A stretch of 64,000 nucleotides of DNA from Chersky-840 sp050011815. GTDB lineage: Bacteria > Actinomycetota > Acidimicrobiia > Acidimicrobiales > UBA8190. Of this stretch, positions 31,623 through 39,430 are shown piece after piece (the first letter of the stretch is position 1; every line of letters begins with the position of its first letter). Below the pieces are notes generated by a model. That model worked only from the letters and a program-made list of their open reading frames with translations, did no database searches and was not told the DNA's origin. The position numbers and the translations under genes are program-made. The DNA lies in NCBI GenBank assembly GCA_050011815.1, contig JBEKIJ010000012.1, forward strand, positions 26,644-90,643, in the 5' to 3' direction.

Positions 31623-32611
31623 CAGTCGCGCAGCTCCCTACCGGTGAGGTCGATGAACACGGTCTCGAGACTGGGCTCGGCCACCGACAGGTCGGCGACC
31701 TCGAAGCCGCCGCTCTCGGCCGCCGCCACCAGGCGGGGGAGGAGGCGGTTGCGGCCCCGGACATGGAGTTCGAGGCCGGCCTCGGTGGAGCGGACGCGGC
31801 TCACCTCTTCGATCTCGCGCTGGAGCACCTCGGCCAGCCGCTGCTGGTCGCCGGGGGCCTTGACGGTCACCACCGTGTCGGCCCCCACGCCCCCCTTGAG
31901 GCGGGCGGGGGTGTCGAGGGCCAGGATCTTGCCGTGGTCCATGATGGCCACTCGCCCGCAGAGCTGGTCGGCCTCTTCCATGTAGTGGGTGGTGAGGACG
32001 ATGGTCTGGCCTTCGGCGTTGAGCTCCCGCAGGATGTCCCAGAGCACCAGGCGGCTCTGGGGGTCGAGACCGGCGGTCGGCTCGTCCATGAACAAGACGG
32101 CCGGCTTGTGGAAGATCGACCGGGCCACCATGAGGCGCTGGGCCATGCCGCCCGACAGCGCGTAGACCGATGCCTTGGCCCACTTCGAGAGCTGGAACTT
32201 CTCGAGGAGCTCGTCGGCGGTCTTGCGGGAGTCCGCCGCGCCGATTCCGAACAGGCGGCCGTGGAAGTAGAGGTTCTCCCACACGTTGAGTTGTCTGTCG
32301 AGGGTGTTGGTCTGAGAGACCACCCCCACGAGCTGTTTGGCCAAAGCGGGGTGGGCCACGACGTCGATGTCGGCGATGAAGGCCTTGCCCGAGGTGGGGA
32401 TGACGCGGGTGGTGAGGATCCCCGCCGTGGTGGTCTTGCCCGCGCCGTTGGGGCCGAGCAACCCGAAGATCTCACCGACACCCACCGACAGGTTGAGCTC
32501 GTCGACGGCGCGGAAGTCGGTGCCGGTGTAGATCTTGGTCAGGTCGACGGTGCGGACGATCCCGTCGAGCCCGTCCACGTGGGGCTCGGTGTCGAGGTTG
32601 GTCATGGTCAT
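31622..32611 (-). CDS. ABC-2 type exporter, ATP-binding protein (second system)
   Basis: A 329-residue DrrA-like ATPase. Walker A GPNGAGKTT, signature LSGGMAQRLM, Walker B VLFMDEPTAGLDPQS and H-loop VLTTHYMEEADQL are all intact. The C-terminal domain of about 100 residues ends AEPSLETVFIDLTGRELRD, typical of DrrA. Start ATG 32611 (or 32605, both in frame). TAGCCT at 32628-32633 is a likely -10 with a leader of about ten bases. Coupled to the permease at 31622. Confidence 0.92.
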   Translation of the reverse strand: MTMTNLDTEPHVDGLDGIVRTVDLTKIYTGTDFRAVDELNLSVGVGEIFGLLGPNGAGKTTTAGILTTRVIPTSGKAFIADIDVVAHPALAKQLVGVVSQTNTLDRQLNVWENLYFHGRLFGIGAADSRKTADELLEKFQLSKWAKASVYALSGGMAQRLMVARSIFHKPAVLFMDEPTAGLDPQSRLVLWDILRELNAEGQTIVLTTHYMEEADQLCGRVAIMDHGKILALDTPARLKGGVGADTVVTVKAPGDQQRLAEVLQREIEEVSRVRSTEAGLELHVRGRNRLLPRLVAAAESGGFEVADLSVAEPSLETVFIDLTGRELRD

Positions 32612-32627
32612 GGTCGTTCAACGGGCA

Positions 32628-32633
32628 AGGCTA
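32628..32633 (-). promoter_or_regulatory. -10 element for the second ABC-2 system
   Basis: TAGCCT on the minus strand, 16 bases before the ATG at 32611. The message would carry a short leader of roughly ten bases. Confidence 0.45.
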
Positions 32634-32729
32634 CTGATCGCGGCCCAACCCGATCGTCATCGCTCCGGATCGCGTCCGACGCCGTGGCCTCCCGGTGGAT
32701 ATCTCCGCCCGCCGGGTCCATGCGGAGGG

Positions 32730-33266
32730 TCATCGCCGCTTGGCCTTGGACCCTTGCGCAGCCTCCCGGTCGAGCTCCGCGGCCCGGGCGCGCATGCGTT
32801 TGGCCTTGGCCACGCGCTCGTCTCGGAAGGCCTTGACGCGACCGAGGGTGTCGTCGAGGCGGGCGACGAGCTTGTCGTTGGCCTCGAGGGCGTCGGCCAG
32901 GAGCTTTCGCTGGAGCTCGGGTCGGGCGTTGGCCTTGTAGGCGTTGCGCAGCTTGTCGAGCACGTCTTCGGTCTCGAGGACCACCCGGATCTCGGCCAGG
33001 GAGAAGCCCATGTGCGCCTGGAGCTCCCGGATGCGCTTGGCCCGTTCGATCTCGGGGCCGGTGTAGACCCGTTCGCTCCCGTAGCGCTGTTCGCTCGGCG
33101 CCAGCAGGCCGATCTCGTCCCAATAGCGCAGGGTGCGGGTGGTGACCGCGCAGAGCTTGGCGACCTCCCCGATGCGCAAGGTGTGGTCGTCGCCGAGTGG
33201 GGTCGGTTCTCCGTGCGCCGACCCGCGGTTCGTCGTCCCCCGCACCGTCGTGCGCCCTTCGGTCAT
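32730..33266 (-). CDS. MerR family transcriptional regulator
   Basis: A 178-residue MerR-type regulator. The winged helix-turn-helix is LRIGEVAKLCAVTTRTLRYWDEIGLLAPSEQRYGSERVYTGPEIERAKRIRELQAHMGFSLAEIRVVLE. A long coiled coil follows (residues about 95-165), ending in a basic tail. No effector-binding domain and no cysteine cluster is visible, so the signal is unclear. Its ATG at 33266 overlaps the stop of the MFS gene by four bases (ATGA), so it is translated with the pump and probably controls it. The open frame continues upstream but the overlap supports this start. Confidence 0.88.
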   Translation of the reverse strand: MTEGRTTVRGTTNRGSAHGEPTPLGDDHTLRIGEVAKLCAVTTRTLRYWDEIGLLAPSEQRYGSERVYTGPEIERAKRIRELQAHMGFSLAEIRVVLETEDVLDKLRNAYKANARPELQRKLLADALEANDKLVARLDDTLGRVKAFRDERVAKAKRMRARAAELDREAAQGSKAKRR

Positions 33267-35041
33267 CGGGTGCCCTCGGTCTGCAGGATCGACGAGGCCG
33301 CCTCGCGGTCGTGGCCGTCGCGCCCGTCGGGATCGGGGCGGTGTGCCGGCGGCTCCACGTAGACGTACTTCCCACCCCGCATCCACGAGGCCCCCGCGGC
33401 CACCAGGCAGGCCACGATGGCGAAGTCGAAGGCGGCGTGCAGGCCCTGGCGGAAGGGCGCCGAGATGAGGGTGGGGAAGAAGCTTCGGCCCGTGATCACG
33501 GCGCGGTGGCCGGCCGAGAGGTGCGCCAGCACGGAGCTTCCGAGCAGGTGCTGCATGGGGTTATACCCCAAGAACGCCGCGAACAACGTCGACACCGGCG
33601 GCAGGTGCGCCACCCGGTCGGCCACGCCGGTGGGCACTCCCTGGGCCACGAGGCCGTGGTACATCGAGGCGGGCAGCGAAGCAGAGAGCCCGACGATCAT
33701 GAGGGTGAAGAAGATGCCGATGGAGAGGACCTGAGCGGAGTTCTGGAAGGTGGAGTTCATCCCCGAGCCCGCCCCGCGGTGCTGGGGGGGCAGGCTGTTC
33801 ATGACCCCGGCGCGGTTGGGCGAGCCGAAGGCCCCCATGGTGAGCCCCAGGAGCAAGAGGATCACGCCGAAGATCCAGTAGGAGAAATTCACCGGGAGCA
33901 GCTCCAGTGCCACAAAGGACGCGGAACAGCCGAGCATGCCGCCCGTGGCGAAGGGGCGTGCCCCGTAGCGGTCCGACAGCAGGCCCGACAGGGGACCCGC
34001 GATGAGGAAGCCGGTCGTGAGGGGCAGCATGGCGATCCCCGCCCACAGCGGCGTGCGGGCGAAGTCGTAACCGTGCAGGGGAAGCCAGATGCCCTGCAAC
34101 CAGATGATGAGCATGAACATGAGCCCGCCGCGGCCGATCGCGGCCAGGAAGCTGGCCAGCACGCCGGCGGTGAAGGCGCGGATGCGGAAGAGCGGGAGTC
34201 GGAACATGGGGTCGTCCACCCGCGTCTCGATGATGGCGAAGGCGATGAGCAGGGCCACCCCCGCGCCGAGCTCGCTGAGCACGACGGGTGAGGTCCAGCC
34301 CATGGTGTGGTTGCCGTGGGGTTCGATCCCGTAGGTGATGCCGATCATGATCAAGACGAGGCCGAAGGCGAAGGTGAGGTTGCCGGGCCAGTCGATGTGG
34401 GCCCGGGTCCGCCGGCCCACCTCGCGCAGTTGGAGGTAGCCCCACACCGTCCCGAACAGACCGATGGGTACCGAGACCAAGAAGATCAACCGCCAGTTGA
34501 TCGGCGCCAGCACGCCGCCGAGGACGAGCCCGATGAAGGTGCCGCTGATGGCGGCGGCCTGGTTGATCCCGAGGGCCATGCCCCGCTGGTCCTCGGGGAA
34601 GGCGTCGGTGAGGATGGCCGACGAGTTGGCCACCAAGAAGGCGGCGCCGATCCCCTGGAAGACGCGCACCACGATCAACCAGAGACCCGCGGCGGGACCG
34701 GACAACCACGTGATCGTGAGCAAGAGGGAGAAGAACGTGAAGATGGCGAAACCCAGGTTGTACATGCGCACCCGGCCGTAGATGTCTCCCAGGCGACCCA
34801 GGTTGACCACGAGGACGCTCGTCACCACCAGGAAGCTGAGGATCATCCAGAGGAGGTAGAAGCTGTTGCCCGGCTGCAACGGGTCGAGGTGGATGCCCCG
34901 GAAGATGTCGGGCAGGGAGATGAGCATGATCGAGCCGTCGATCGTCGCCATCACGACGCCCAGGGTGGTGTTGATGAGGGCTACCCACTTGTAGCGGTCG
35001 CCCACCTTGCCGTTGCCCGAGGGCCCCTGCTTGACGTTCAC
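33263..35041 (-). CDS. MFS drug exporter, DHA2 (14-helix) type
   Basis: A 592-residue efflux pump. Motif A is LGRLGDIYGRVRMY in the loop after helix 2; the first helix region WVALINTTLGVVMATIDGSIMLISLPDIF includes the D-x-T-I-V-N-like position of DHA2 pumps. Fourteen hydrophobic helices can be traced. Motif C-like GINQAAAISGTFIGLVLGGVLAP is in helix 5, as in QacA/EmrB-type antiporters. The C-terminal tail is hydrophilic and acidic. GTG 35041 is chosen; a TAGGGT at 35052-35057 lies 10 bases upstream. Coupled to the downstream MerR gene. Drug:proton export is inferred. Confidence 0.9.
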   Translation of the reverse strand: MNVKQGPSGNGKVGDRYKWVALINTTLGVVMATIDGSIMLISLPDIFRGIHLDPLQPGNSFYLLWMILSFLVVTSVLVVNLGRLGDIYGRVRMYNLGFAIFTFFSLLLTITWLSGPAAGLWLIVVRVFQGIGAAFLVANSSAILTDAFPEDQRGMALGINQAAAISGTFIGLVLGGVLAPINWRLIFLVSVPIGLFGTVWGYLQLREVGRRTRAHIDWPGNLTFAFGLVLIMIGITYGIEPHGNHTMGWTSPVVLSELGAGVALLIAFAIIETRVDDPMFRLPLFRIRAFTAGVLASFLAAIGRGGLMFMLIIWLQGIWLPLHGYDFARTPLWAGIAMLPLTTGFLIAGPLSGLLSDRYGARPFATGGMLGCSASFVALELLPVNFSYWIFGVILLLLGLTMGAFGSPNRAGVMNSLPPQHRGAGSGMNSTFQNSAQVLSIGIFFTLMIVGLSASLPASMYHGLVAQGVPTGVADRVAHLPPVSTLFAAFLGYNPMQHLLGSSVLAHLSAGHRAVITGRSFFPTLISAPFRQGLHAAFDFAIVACLVAAGASWMRGGKYVYVEPPAHRPDPDGRDGHDREAASSILQTEGTR

Positions 35042-35212
35042 GTCAACGGAGACCCTACCTGGGGTTGGGCCCCGGGCCCTACCGACCGGAGAACCCGCCC
35101 TGACGGTGCAGAGACCTCCGGGTCACCGGGCCCGGCCTCGCCTAGGCTTCGTGGGTCGCTGCAAGTCCCGCGGGGGTCTTGGGCGCAACACGTCGGAAGT
35201 GGGGTGGGTGTT

Positions 35213-36046
35213 GTGAGACGCCGGGTGAAGTGGGTGGCATCGCTGGGATTGGTCGCAGCTTTGGGAGTGGGAGCCGCCGCGGGGTTCGCGACCAGCGCGT
35301 CGGCGAGACCGAGGCACGTCCATACCACCGCCACCGCCACGCCCGCCACCGCCCCGGTGACCACGGCGTCGTTCAGCTTCACCGTGTCGGTCAGCGGTAT
35401 CGCCAAGGGTCTCGGCACCATCAGCTTGAGCGGGACCGGTCAGGCCGATCTCGTCAATGACGCCGTCTCGTTGTCCGCCACCCTGCCCGCCTCGGTGGCC
35501 GCGCTCATCCCCGGGGGTTCGGCCGCACCCGAGACGGTCAACGCCGTCCTGTCGGGTGGCACCGTCTACGTCGACGTGCCGGCGCTCGCCACGCTGGTGG
35601 GTGAGCCCTGGATCTCCGTGGCCCTGCCGTCGAGTGCGAACAGTGCCATTCCGGGGATCTTCACCGAGGTGGGTGGCGCGCTGGGCGATGTGAACGAGAT
35701 CCTTGCCTTCGCTCGGTCGCATCACGCCTCGGTGCACTCCTTGGGGTCCTCGAACGTGGACGGCACGTCGGTGACGGGGAGTCGGGTCTCGGCGCACCTG
35801 CAGGGGTTCACCCTCGCCGCCACCTTGTGGGCGAACTCGTCGGACCAACTGGTCCAGGCCACGGTGCACGGCGGGCACCGCTCGCTCGGGATCTCGGCGG
35901 TCGTGAACTTCACCGGCTACGACGGTCCGGTCACCATCACGGTGCCGCCGTCGTCGGAAGTGAGGGCCATCCCGCTGTCGGTCGTCACGAGCGTCCTCGG
36001 AGGGCTCCTCAGCCACGCCCACCTCGGTCTCGGAAAGAAGATCTGA
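35213..36046 (+). CDS. Secreted LppX/LprG-like protein
   Basis: A 277-residue exported protein. RRRVKWVASLGLVAALGVGAAAGFATSASA is a signal peptide with a likely cut after ASA; there is no lipobox. The mature part has alternating strands (FSFTVSVSGIAKGLGTISLSGTGQADLVNDAVSLSATLP, VNAVLSGGTVYVDVPALATLVGEPWISVALP), the pattern of LppX/LprG-like beta-sheet carriers of lipid-bearing molecules in actinobacteria, with an acidic to neutral composition. The open frame extends far upstream in non-coding sequence, but the signal peptide starts at GTG 35213. It is divergent from the MFS pump. Lipid binding is inferred from fold only. Confidence 0.7.
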   Translation: MRRRVKWVASLGLVAALGVGAAAGFATSASARPRHVHTTATATPATAPVTTASFSFTVSVSGIAKGLGTISLSGTGQADLVNDAVSLSATLPASVAALIPGGSAAPETVNAVLSGGTVYVDVPALATLVGEPWISVALPSSANSAIPGIFTEVGGALGDVNEILAFARSHHASVHSLGSSNVDGTSVTGSRVSAHLQGFTLAATLWANSSDQLVQATVHGGHRSLGISAVVNFTGYDGPVTITVPPSSEVRAIPLSVVTSVLGGLLSHAHLGLGKKI

Positions 36047-36067
36047 CCAGCACTTTCCCCACCGTTG

Positions 36068-36084
36068 TGAAAGGCGGCCTTTCA
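36068..36084. terminator. Weak hairpin after the secreted protein
   Basis: TGAAAGG-CGG-CCTTTCA, a perfect 7-base stem 21 bases after the stop codon. No T-run follows, so termination is uncertain. Confidence 0.35.
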
Positions 36085-36167
36085 ACGCGCCGCCCCGAGG
36101 AGTAGGACTGGGTCCCAGAGATCCATCCACCTCGTGGTGGGTCGCGCTCCCACAGAAGGCAGGCCCG

Positions 36168-36332
36168 ATGGACAAGCCGGTCGAGCAGGACCTCGAGACA
36201 CAAGGATTGGACCACGACGAGAGCGATTCGGTGCTCGACGTCGGATCCGAGGACATCGAGTCCGAGCTCTACTCCTCGACCCGAGAGGCGGGGATGGGCG
36301 CCGTGGCCTTCGGTCCGGTCGAGGCCATCTGA
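36168..36332 (+). CDS. Possible small acidic protein
   Basis: A 54-residue frame, MDKPVEQDLETQGLDHDE through ESELYSSTREAGMGAVAFG to PVEAI, with an AAGGCAGG ribosome binding site 5 bases before the ATG. It is strongly acidic in the first 37 residues and then hydrophobic. The last 64 bases overlap the 3' end of the opposing GNAT gene, which weakens the case. It could be a genuine small protein or a chance frame. I see no peptide-modifying enzyme nearby, so a peptide precursor is only a remote possibility. Confidence 0.35.
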   Translation: MDKPVEQDLETQGLDHDESDSVLDVGSEDIESELYSSTREAGMGAVAFGPVEAI

Positions 36333-37039
36333 GCCGAGGTCGCCAGGCGGGTGTGGAGGCCGTCTTTCACCCGTGGCCAATCCTCGGCCAGCACCGAGAA
36401 CAACACGGTGTCACGGACGGTGCCGTCGGCCCGTCGCTGGTAACGGCCCAAGGTGCCCTCGTAGCGGGCGCCGAGCCGAGCGATGGCGCGCTGGCTGCGA
36501 CTATTGCGCACGTCGGTCTTGAGCTGGACGCGGCCGGCCCGGAGGTCGTCGAAGGCGTAGCCGAGGAGCAACAGCTTGGTCTCGGGGTTGACCGCCGTGG
36601 CCCACACGTCGTGGCGGTAGGCGGTGGCGCCGATCTCGAGGCGGGCGTCGTGCACCGCGATGTCGAGGTAGCTGGAGGTGCCGACCACCGCCCCGGCCGG
36701 CAGGCCGGCGTAGGGCACCTGTAACCGGACGACCCAGGGGAACCAGCCTGTCTGGATGCGGCCCCTCAGGAACTGCGCGTAGGAGCCGGGGTCCGAGACC
36801 CGAAAGGGGAGGTGCTCCCAGACCCGGTCGTCATCGAGGGCCCCGAAGAGCGCCTCGGCATCGCGGTCGGGATCGACGGGGGCGACGGCGACGACCCGCC
36901 CGGCCAGCACGGTGTCGGGTGGTGGTGGCCATGACATGGCCGGCCAGGCCGTGTCCTCGGGCCGGGCGTCGGCCACCGGCACGAAGTCTCGGTGCGGTGA
37001 ATCAGCGCCGGTCGCAGTCACCTCACCATTGTGGTCCAC
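36269..37039 (-). CDS. GNAT family N-acetyltransferase (RimJ-like)
   Basis: A 256-residue acetyltransferase of the RimJ/RimL type. The acceptor half has AEALFGALDDDRVWEHLPFRV; the acetyl-CoA half has VVGTSSYLDI, ARLEIGATAYRHDVWATAVNPETKLLLLGYAFDDLRAGRVQLKTDVRNSRSQRAIARLGARYEGTLGRYQRRADGTVRDTVLFSVL, the very typical RimJ end including R-x-x-R-S-x-x-A-I. Such enzymes acetylate protein N-termini or small amines. GTG 37039 opens the frame; ATG 36940 is an alternative. The last 26 residues look non-conserved and overlap the small acidic frame on the other strand. Confidence 0.85.
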   Translation of the reverse strand: MDHNGEVTATGADSPHRDFVPVADARPEDTAWPAMSWPPPPDTVLAGRVVAVAPVDPDRDAEALFGALDDDRVWEHLPFRVSDPGSYAQFLRGRIQTGWFPWVVRLQVPYAGLPAGAVVGTSSYLDIAVHDARLEIGATAYRHDVWATAVNPETKLLLLGYAFDDLRAGRVQLKTDVRNSRSQRAIARLGARYEGTLGRYQRRADGTVRDTVLFSVLAEDWPRVKDGLHTRLATSAQMASTGPKATAPIPASRVEE

Positions 37040-37081
37040 GCCGCGGCCGAGCCCGGCCGGACGTGGATCGAGCGTCGGTGG

Positions 37082-38428
37082 CTAGGCGGTGCGTGACGCG
37101 AAGAGCTGGCGCAGGTGGACGCGGCCCCCGGTGCGCAAGATGGCGCGCCGGTAGACCACCGAGGCGAGGCGGGCCACGCCCACGGTGGCGACGAGCATGA
37201 AGACGACCGACACCGTGAACTGCCACCAGGTGACCGCACCCAGCCCGACGAGCACCGGCATGGCGAAGGGGGCGGTGGGCGGCAGATAGGCGAGCACCTT
37301 CACCAGTTCGGAAGGTTGGCCTGCGCCCAGAGCGGTGAAGGAGACGATGTAGCCGAACAGGATCGGCAGCTGGAGGGGGAAGGCCAGGCTCTGGACCTGC
37401 TCCTGGCGATCGGCCAGCGAGCCTCCCGCGGCGTAGACCCAGCAATAGAAGGCGTAGCCGAGGATCACCCACAACAGGGCGCTGACGATCCCGAGGGGAG
37501 CGGTGCCGTGGATCAGGGTCGAGCCCTCGGCCGCGCCCAGCCCGAGGGCGACGGCGACGATGAGCCCGGCCTGGAGCAGGGCCACCGCCCCGATGCCGAT
37601 GACCTTGCCGGCGAGGAGCTGGCGGGGGCGCAAGGTCGAGAGCAGGACCTCGATGACGCGCGACGACTTCTCCTCCACCACGCCGATGAGGAGCCAGGTG
37701 CCGAACTGGGTGAGGAGCACGTAGGTGAGGATGAGGCCGTACACCGCGGTGGTCTTCCCGGTCTCGCTCGCCTTGGTCTTGTGGGGGAGCGGTTTCAGGC
37801 TCTGCACCGGCAGCGGCGGGGGATGGGCGAGACGCAGGGCGTTCGCCGGCGCGATGCCGGCCCCCTCGAGCCCCGCCTGCACGCTGACCGACTCCGCCAG
37901 GGCGTCCACCACCAGGGCGGTGTTCGACGTGTCGGAGGGATCGAGCGCCTGGTCGACCAGGATCCGTCGGGTGCCGTCCAGGACCACGTCGACGCGGCCT
38001 CCGGCCAGGGCCCCCTTGGCCGAGGCGAGCGAGGTCTCGGGCACGAGCCTCACCTTGACTCCCACCGCGTCACCGGCGGCGACCACCGTGGTGCGCAGCG
38101 GGATCGACAAGGTGCCGACGACCCCGACGCGGGTGGGGTGCGTGGTGCTCTTGCGCAGGACCGGGATCGTCACCGCCGCCGCCACCGCCAGCAGAATGAT
38201 GAGTGTCGCCACCCGGAAGGTCCGGCCCTTGATGCGCTCGCGCACCTCGCGGCGGGCCACGAGCCCGACGTCGCCGCCCAGTCTGTCCAGCATCGCGGCG
38301 ACGGGCCGGGGGCCGGCCCCGCCGTCGGGAACCGACGCCTCGGCGCCGGCCCGGCGGCGGTTGCGCAGTCGCATGGTGACGCGCACCACCAGGAACACCG
38401 CCACCAGGGGCAGGATGATGAATTTCAC
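37082..38428 (-). CDS. ABC-2 type permease, NatB-like (third system)
   Basis: A 448-residue membrane protein of the NatB/YhaP sodium-export-like class. An N-terminal single helix (FIILPLVAVFLVVRVTM) is followed by a cytoplasmic stretch, the helix FRVATLIILLAVAAAVTIPVL, a large extracellular domain of about 160 residues, and five further helices, among them TAVYGLILTYVLLTQFGTWLLIGVVEEKSSRVIEVLLSTLRPRQLLAGKVIGIGAVALLQAGL, the diagnostic ABC-2 core. GTG 38428 overlaps the ATPase stop by four bases (GTGA), which fixes the start even though the frame is open upstream. Substrate unknown. Confidence 0.88.
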   Translation of the reverse strand: MKFIILPLVAVFLVVRVTMRLRNRRRAGAEASVPDGGAGPRPVAAMLDRLGGDVGLVARREVRERIKGRTFRVATLIILLAVAAAVTIPVLRKSTTHPTRVGVVGTLSIPLRTTVVAAGDAVGVKVRLVPETSLASAKGALAGGRVDVVLDGTRRILVDQALDPSDTSNTALVVDALAESVSVQAGLEGAGIAPANALRLAHPPPLPVQSLKPLPHKTKASETGKTTAVYGLILTYVLLTQFGTWLLIGVVEEKSSRVIEVLLSTLRPRQLLAGKVIGIGAVALLQAGLIVAVALGLGAAEGSTLIHGTAPLGIVSALLWVILGYAFYCWVYAAGGSLADRQEQVQSLAFPLQLPILFGYIVSFTALGAGQPSELVKVLAYLPPTAPFAMPVLVGLGAVTWWQFTVSVVFMLVATVGVARLASVVYRRAILRTGGRVHLRQLFASRTA

Positions 38429-39312
38429 ACCAGGGCCTCGCGAAAGACCTCGGAGAGCCGCTGTCTCTCGAACCCGAACTGCTCGACGGGGCCAGCCTGC
38501 ATGGCGGCCGCCAGGACGGCCTGGGGGTCTGTTCCCTCGTCGAGCACCATGCGCACGGCGCCGCTCTCGACGCGTGAGATGTGCACACCGGGGACCGATC
38601 CCGCCCATGCCCCTGCGAAGTCGCCCTCGACCTTGACGACGAGTCGTCGGCGCCCGGCCGTGGTGAGGTCCTCCACCGTCCCCGCTGCCACCAGGCGGCC
38701 GTGGTCGATGATGGCGACCGACTGGCAGAGGTCTTCGACGAGGTCGATCTGGTGGCTCGAGAACAACACGCCCCGCCCGGCGGCAGCCTCGGCGACGAGA
38801 ACGGCGCTCACGGCGTCGACCCCCACGGGGTCGAGCCCCGAGAGGGGCTCGTCGAGGACGAGGAGCTCGGGCTCGTGGACCAGAGCGGCGGCCAGTTGGA
38901 CCCGCTGCTGGTTGCCGAGCGACAGGGTCTCGAGCTTGTCGGTGGCACGGTCGGCGACGCCGAGCTTGTCGAGCCAACGCAGCGCCGCGCTCCGGGCCGA
39001 GCCGGCGGCCACGCCGTGCAGTCGCGCCAGGTACTCGATCTGGTCGACGACCACCATGTTCGGATAGAGGCCCCGCTCCTCGGGCATGTAGCCGAAGCGC
39101 TGACGATCCTTGGCGGTCACCGCCGCGCCGTTCCACCGCACGACGCCGGCGTCGAGCCCGACCAGCTCGAACACGGCGCGCATGGCTGTGGTCTTGCCCG
39201 CCCCGTTGGGACCGAGGAACCCGAAGACCTGCCCGTTGGGCACCGTGAACGAAAGCGCGTCGAGTGCGACGACGTCGCCGAAGCGGCGGGTGAGCCCGTC
39301 AAACTCCAGCAT
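38425..39312 (-). CDS. ABC transporter ATP-binding protein, NatA/YhaQ-like
   Basis: A 295-residue ATPase. Walker A GPNGAGKTT is near residue 36, the signature is LSLGNQQRVQLAAAL (S-L-G-N-Q rather than the usual S-G-G-Q, normal in this subfamily), Walker B LLVLDEPLSGLDPVG and the H-loop FSSHQIDLVEDLC. The C-terminal domain carries a DUF4162-like module. ATG 39312 is 6 bases after TAACCA, a -10-like hexamer, so the message is probably leaderless. Four-base overlap with the permease gene. Confidence 0.92.
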   Translation of the reverse strand: MLEFDGLTRRFGDVVALDALSFTVPNGQVFGFLGPNGAGKTTAMRAVFELVGLDAGVVRWNGAAVTAKDRQRFGYMPEERGLYPNMVVVDQIEYLARLHGVAAGSARSAALRWLDKLGVADRATDKLETLSLGNQQRVQLAAALVHEPELLVLDEPLSGLDPVGVDAVSAVLVAEAAAGRGVLFSSHQIDLVEDLCQSVAIIDHGRLVAAGTVEDLTTAGRRRLVVKVEGDFAGAWAGSVPGVHISRVESGAVRMVLDEGTDPQAVLAAAMQAGPVEQFGFERQRLSEVFREALV

Positions 39313-39318
39313 CGGGCC

Positions 39319-39324
39319 TGGTTA
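39319..39324 (-). promoter_or_regulatory. -10-like element for the NatAB-like operon
   Basis: TAACCA on the minus strand, ending 6 bases before the ATG at 39312. TA is kept but the last base differs from TANNNT. Confidence 0.45.
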
Positions 39325-39418
39325 TCACACCGCCTGCGGAGATGGGCCGACACCCCATGATCGGGCTCGCGCATGGAGCCTCTCGGGTGCGTCGGAAAGG
39401 TGCACGCCGCCCAGGTCG

Positions 39419-39424
39419 TAGCCT
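39419..39424 (+). promoter_or_regulatory. -10 element for the second MFS gene
   Basis: TAGCCT ends exactly 6 bases before the GTG at 39431; no ribosome binding site precedes that codon. Confidence 0.6.
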
Positions 39425-39430
39425 CGAGCC

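Noticed and set aside
34307..35212. N-terminal extension of the secreted LppX-like protein
   Set aside because: It is antisense to the MFS gene. The signal peptide starts at 35213.
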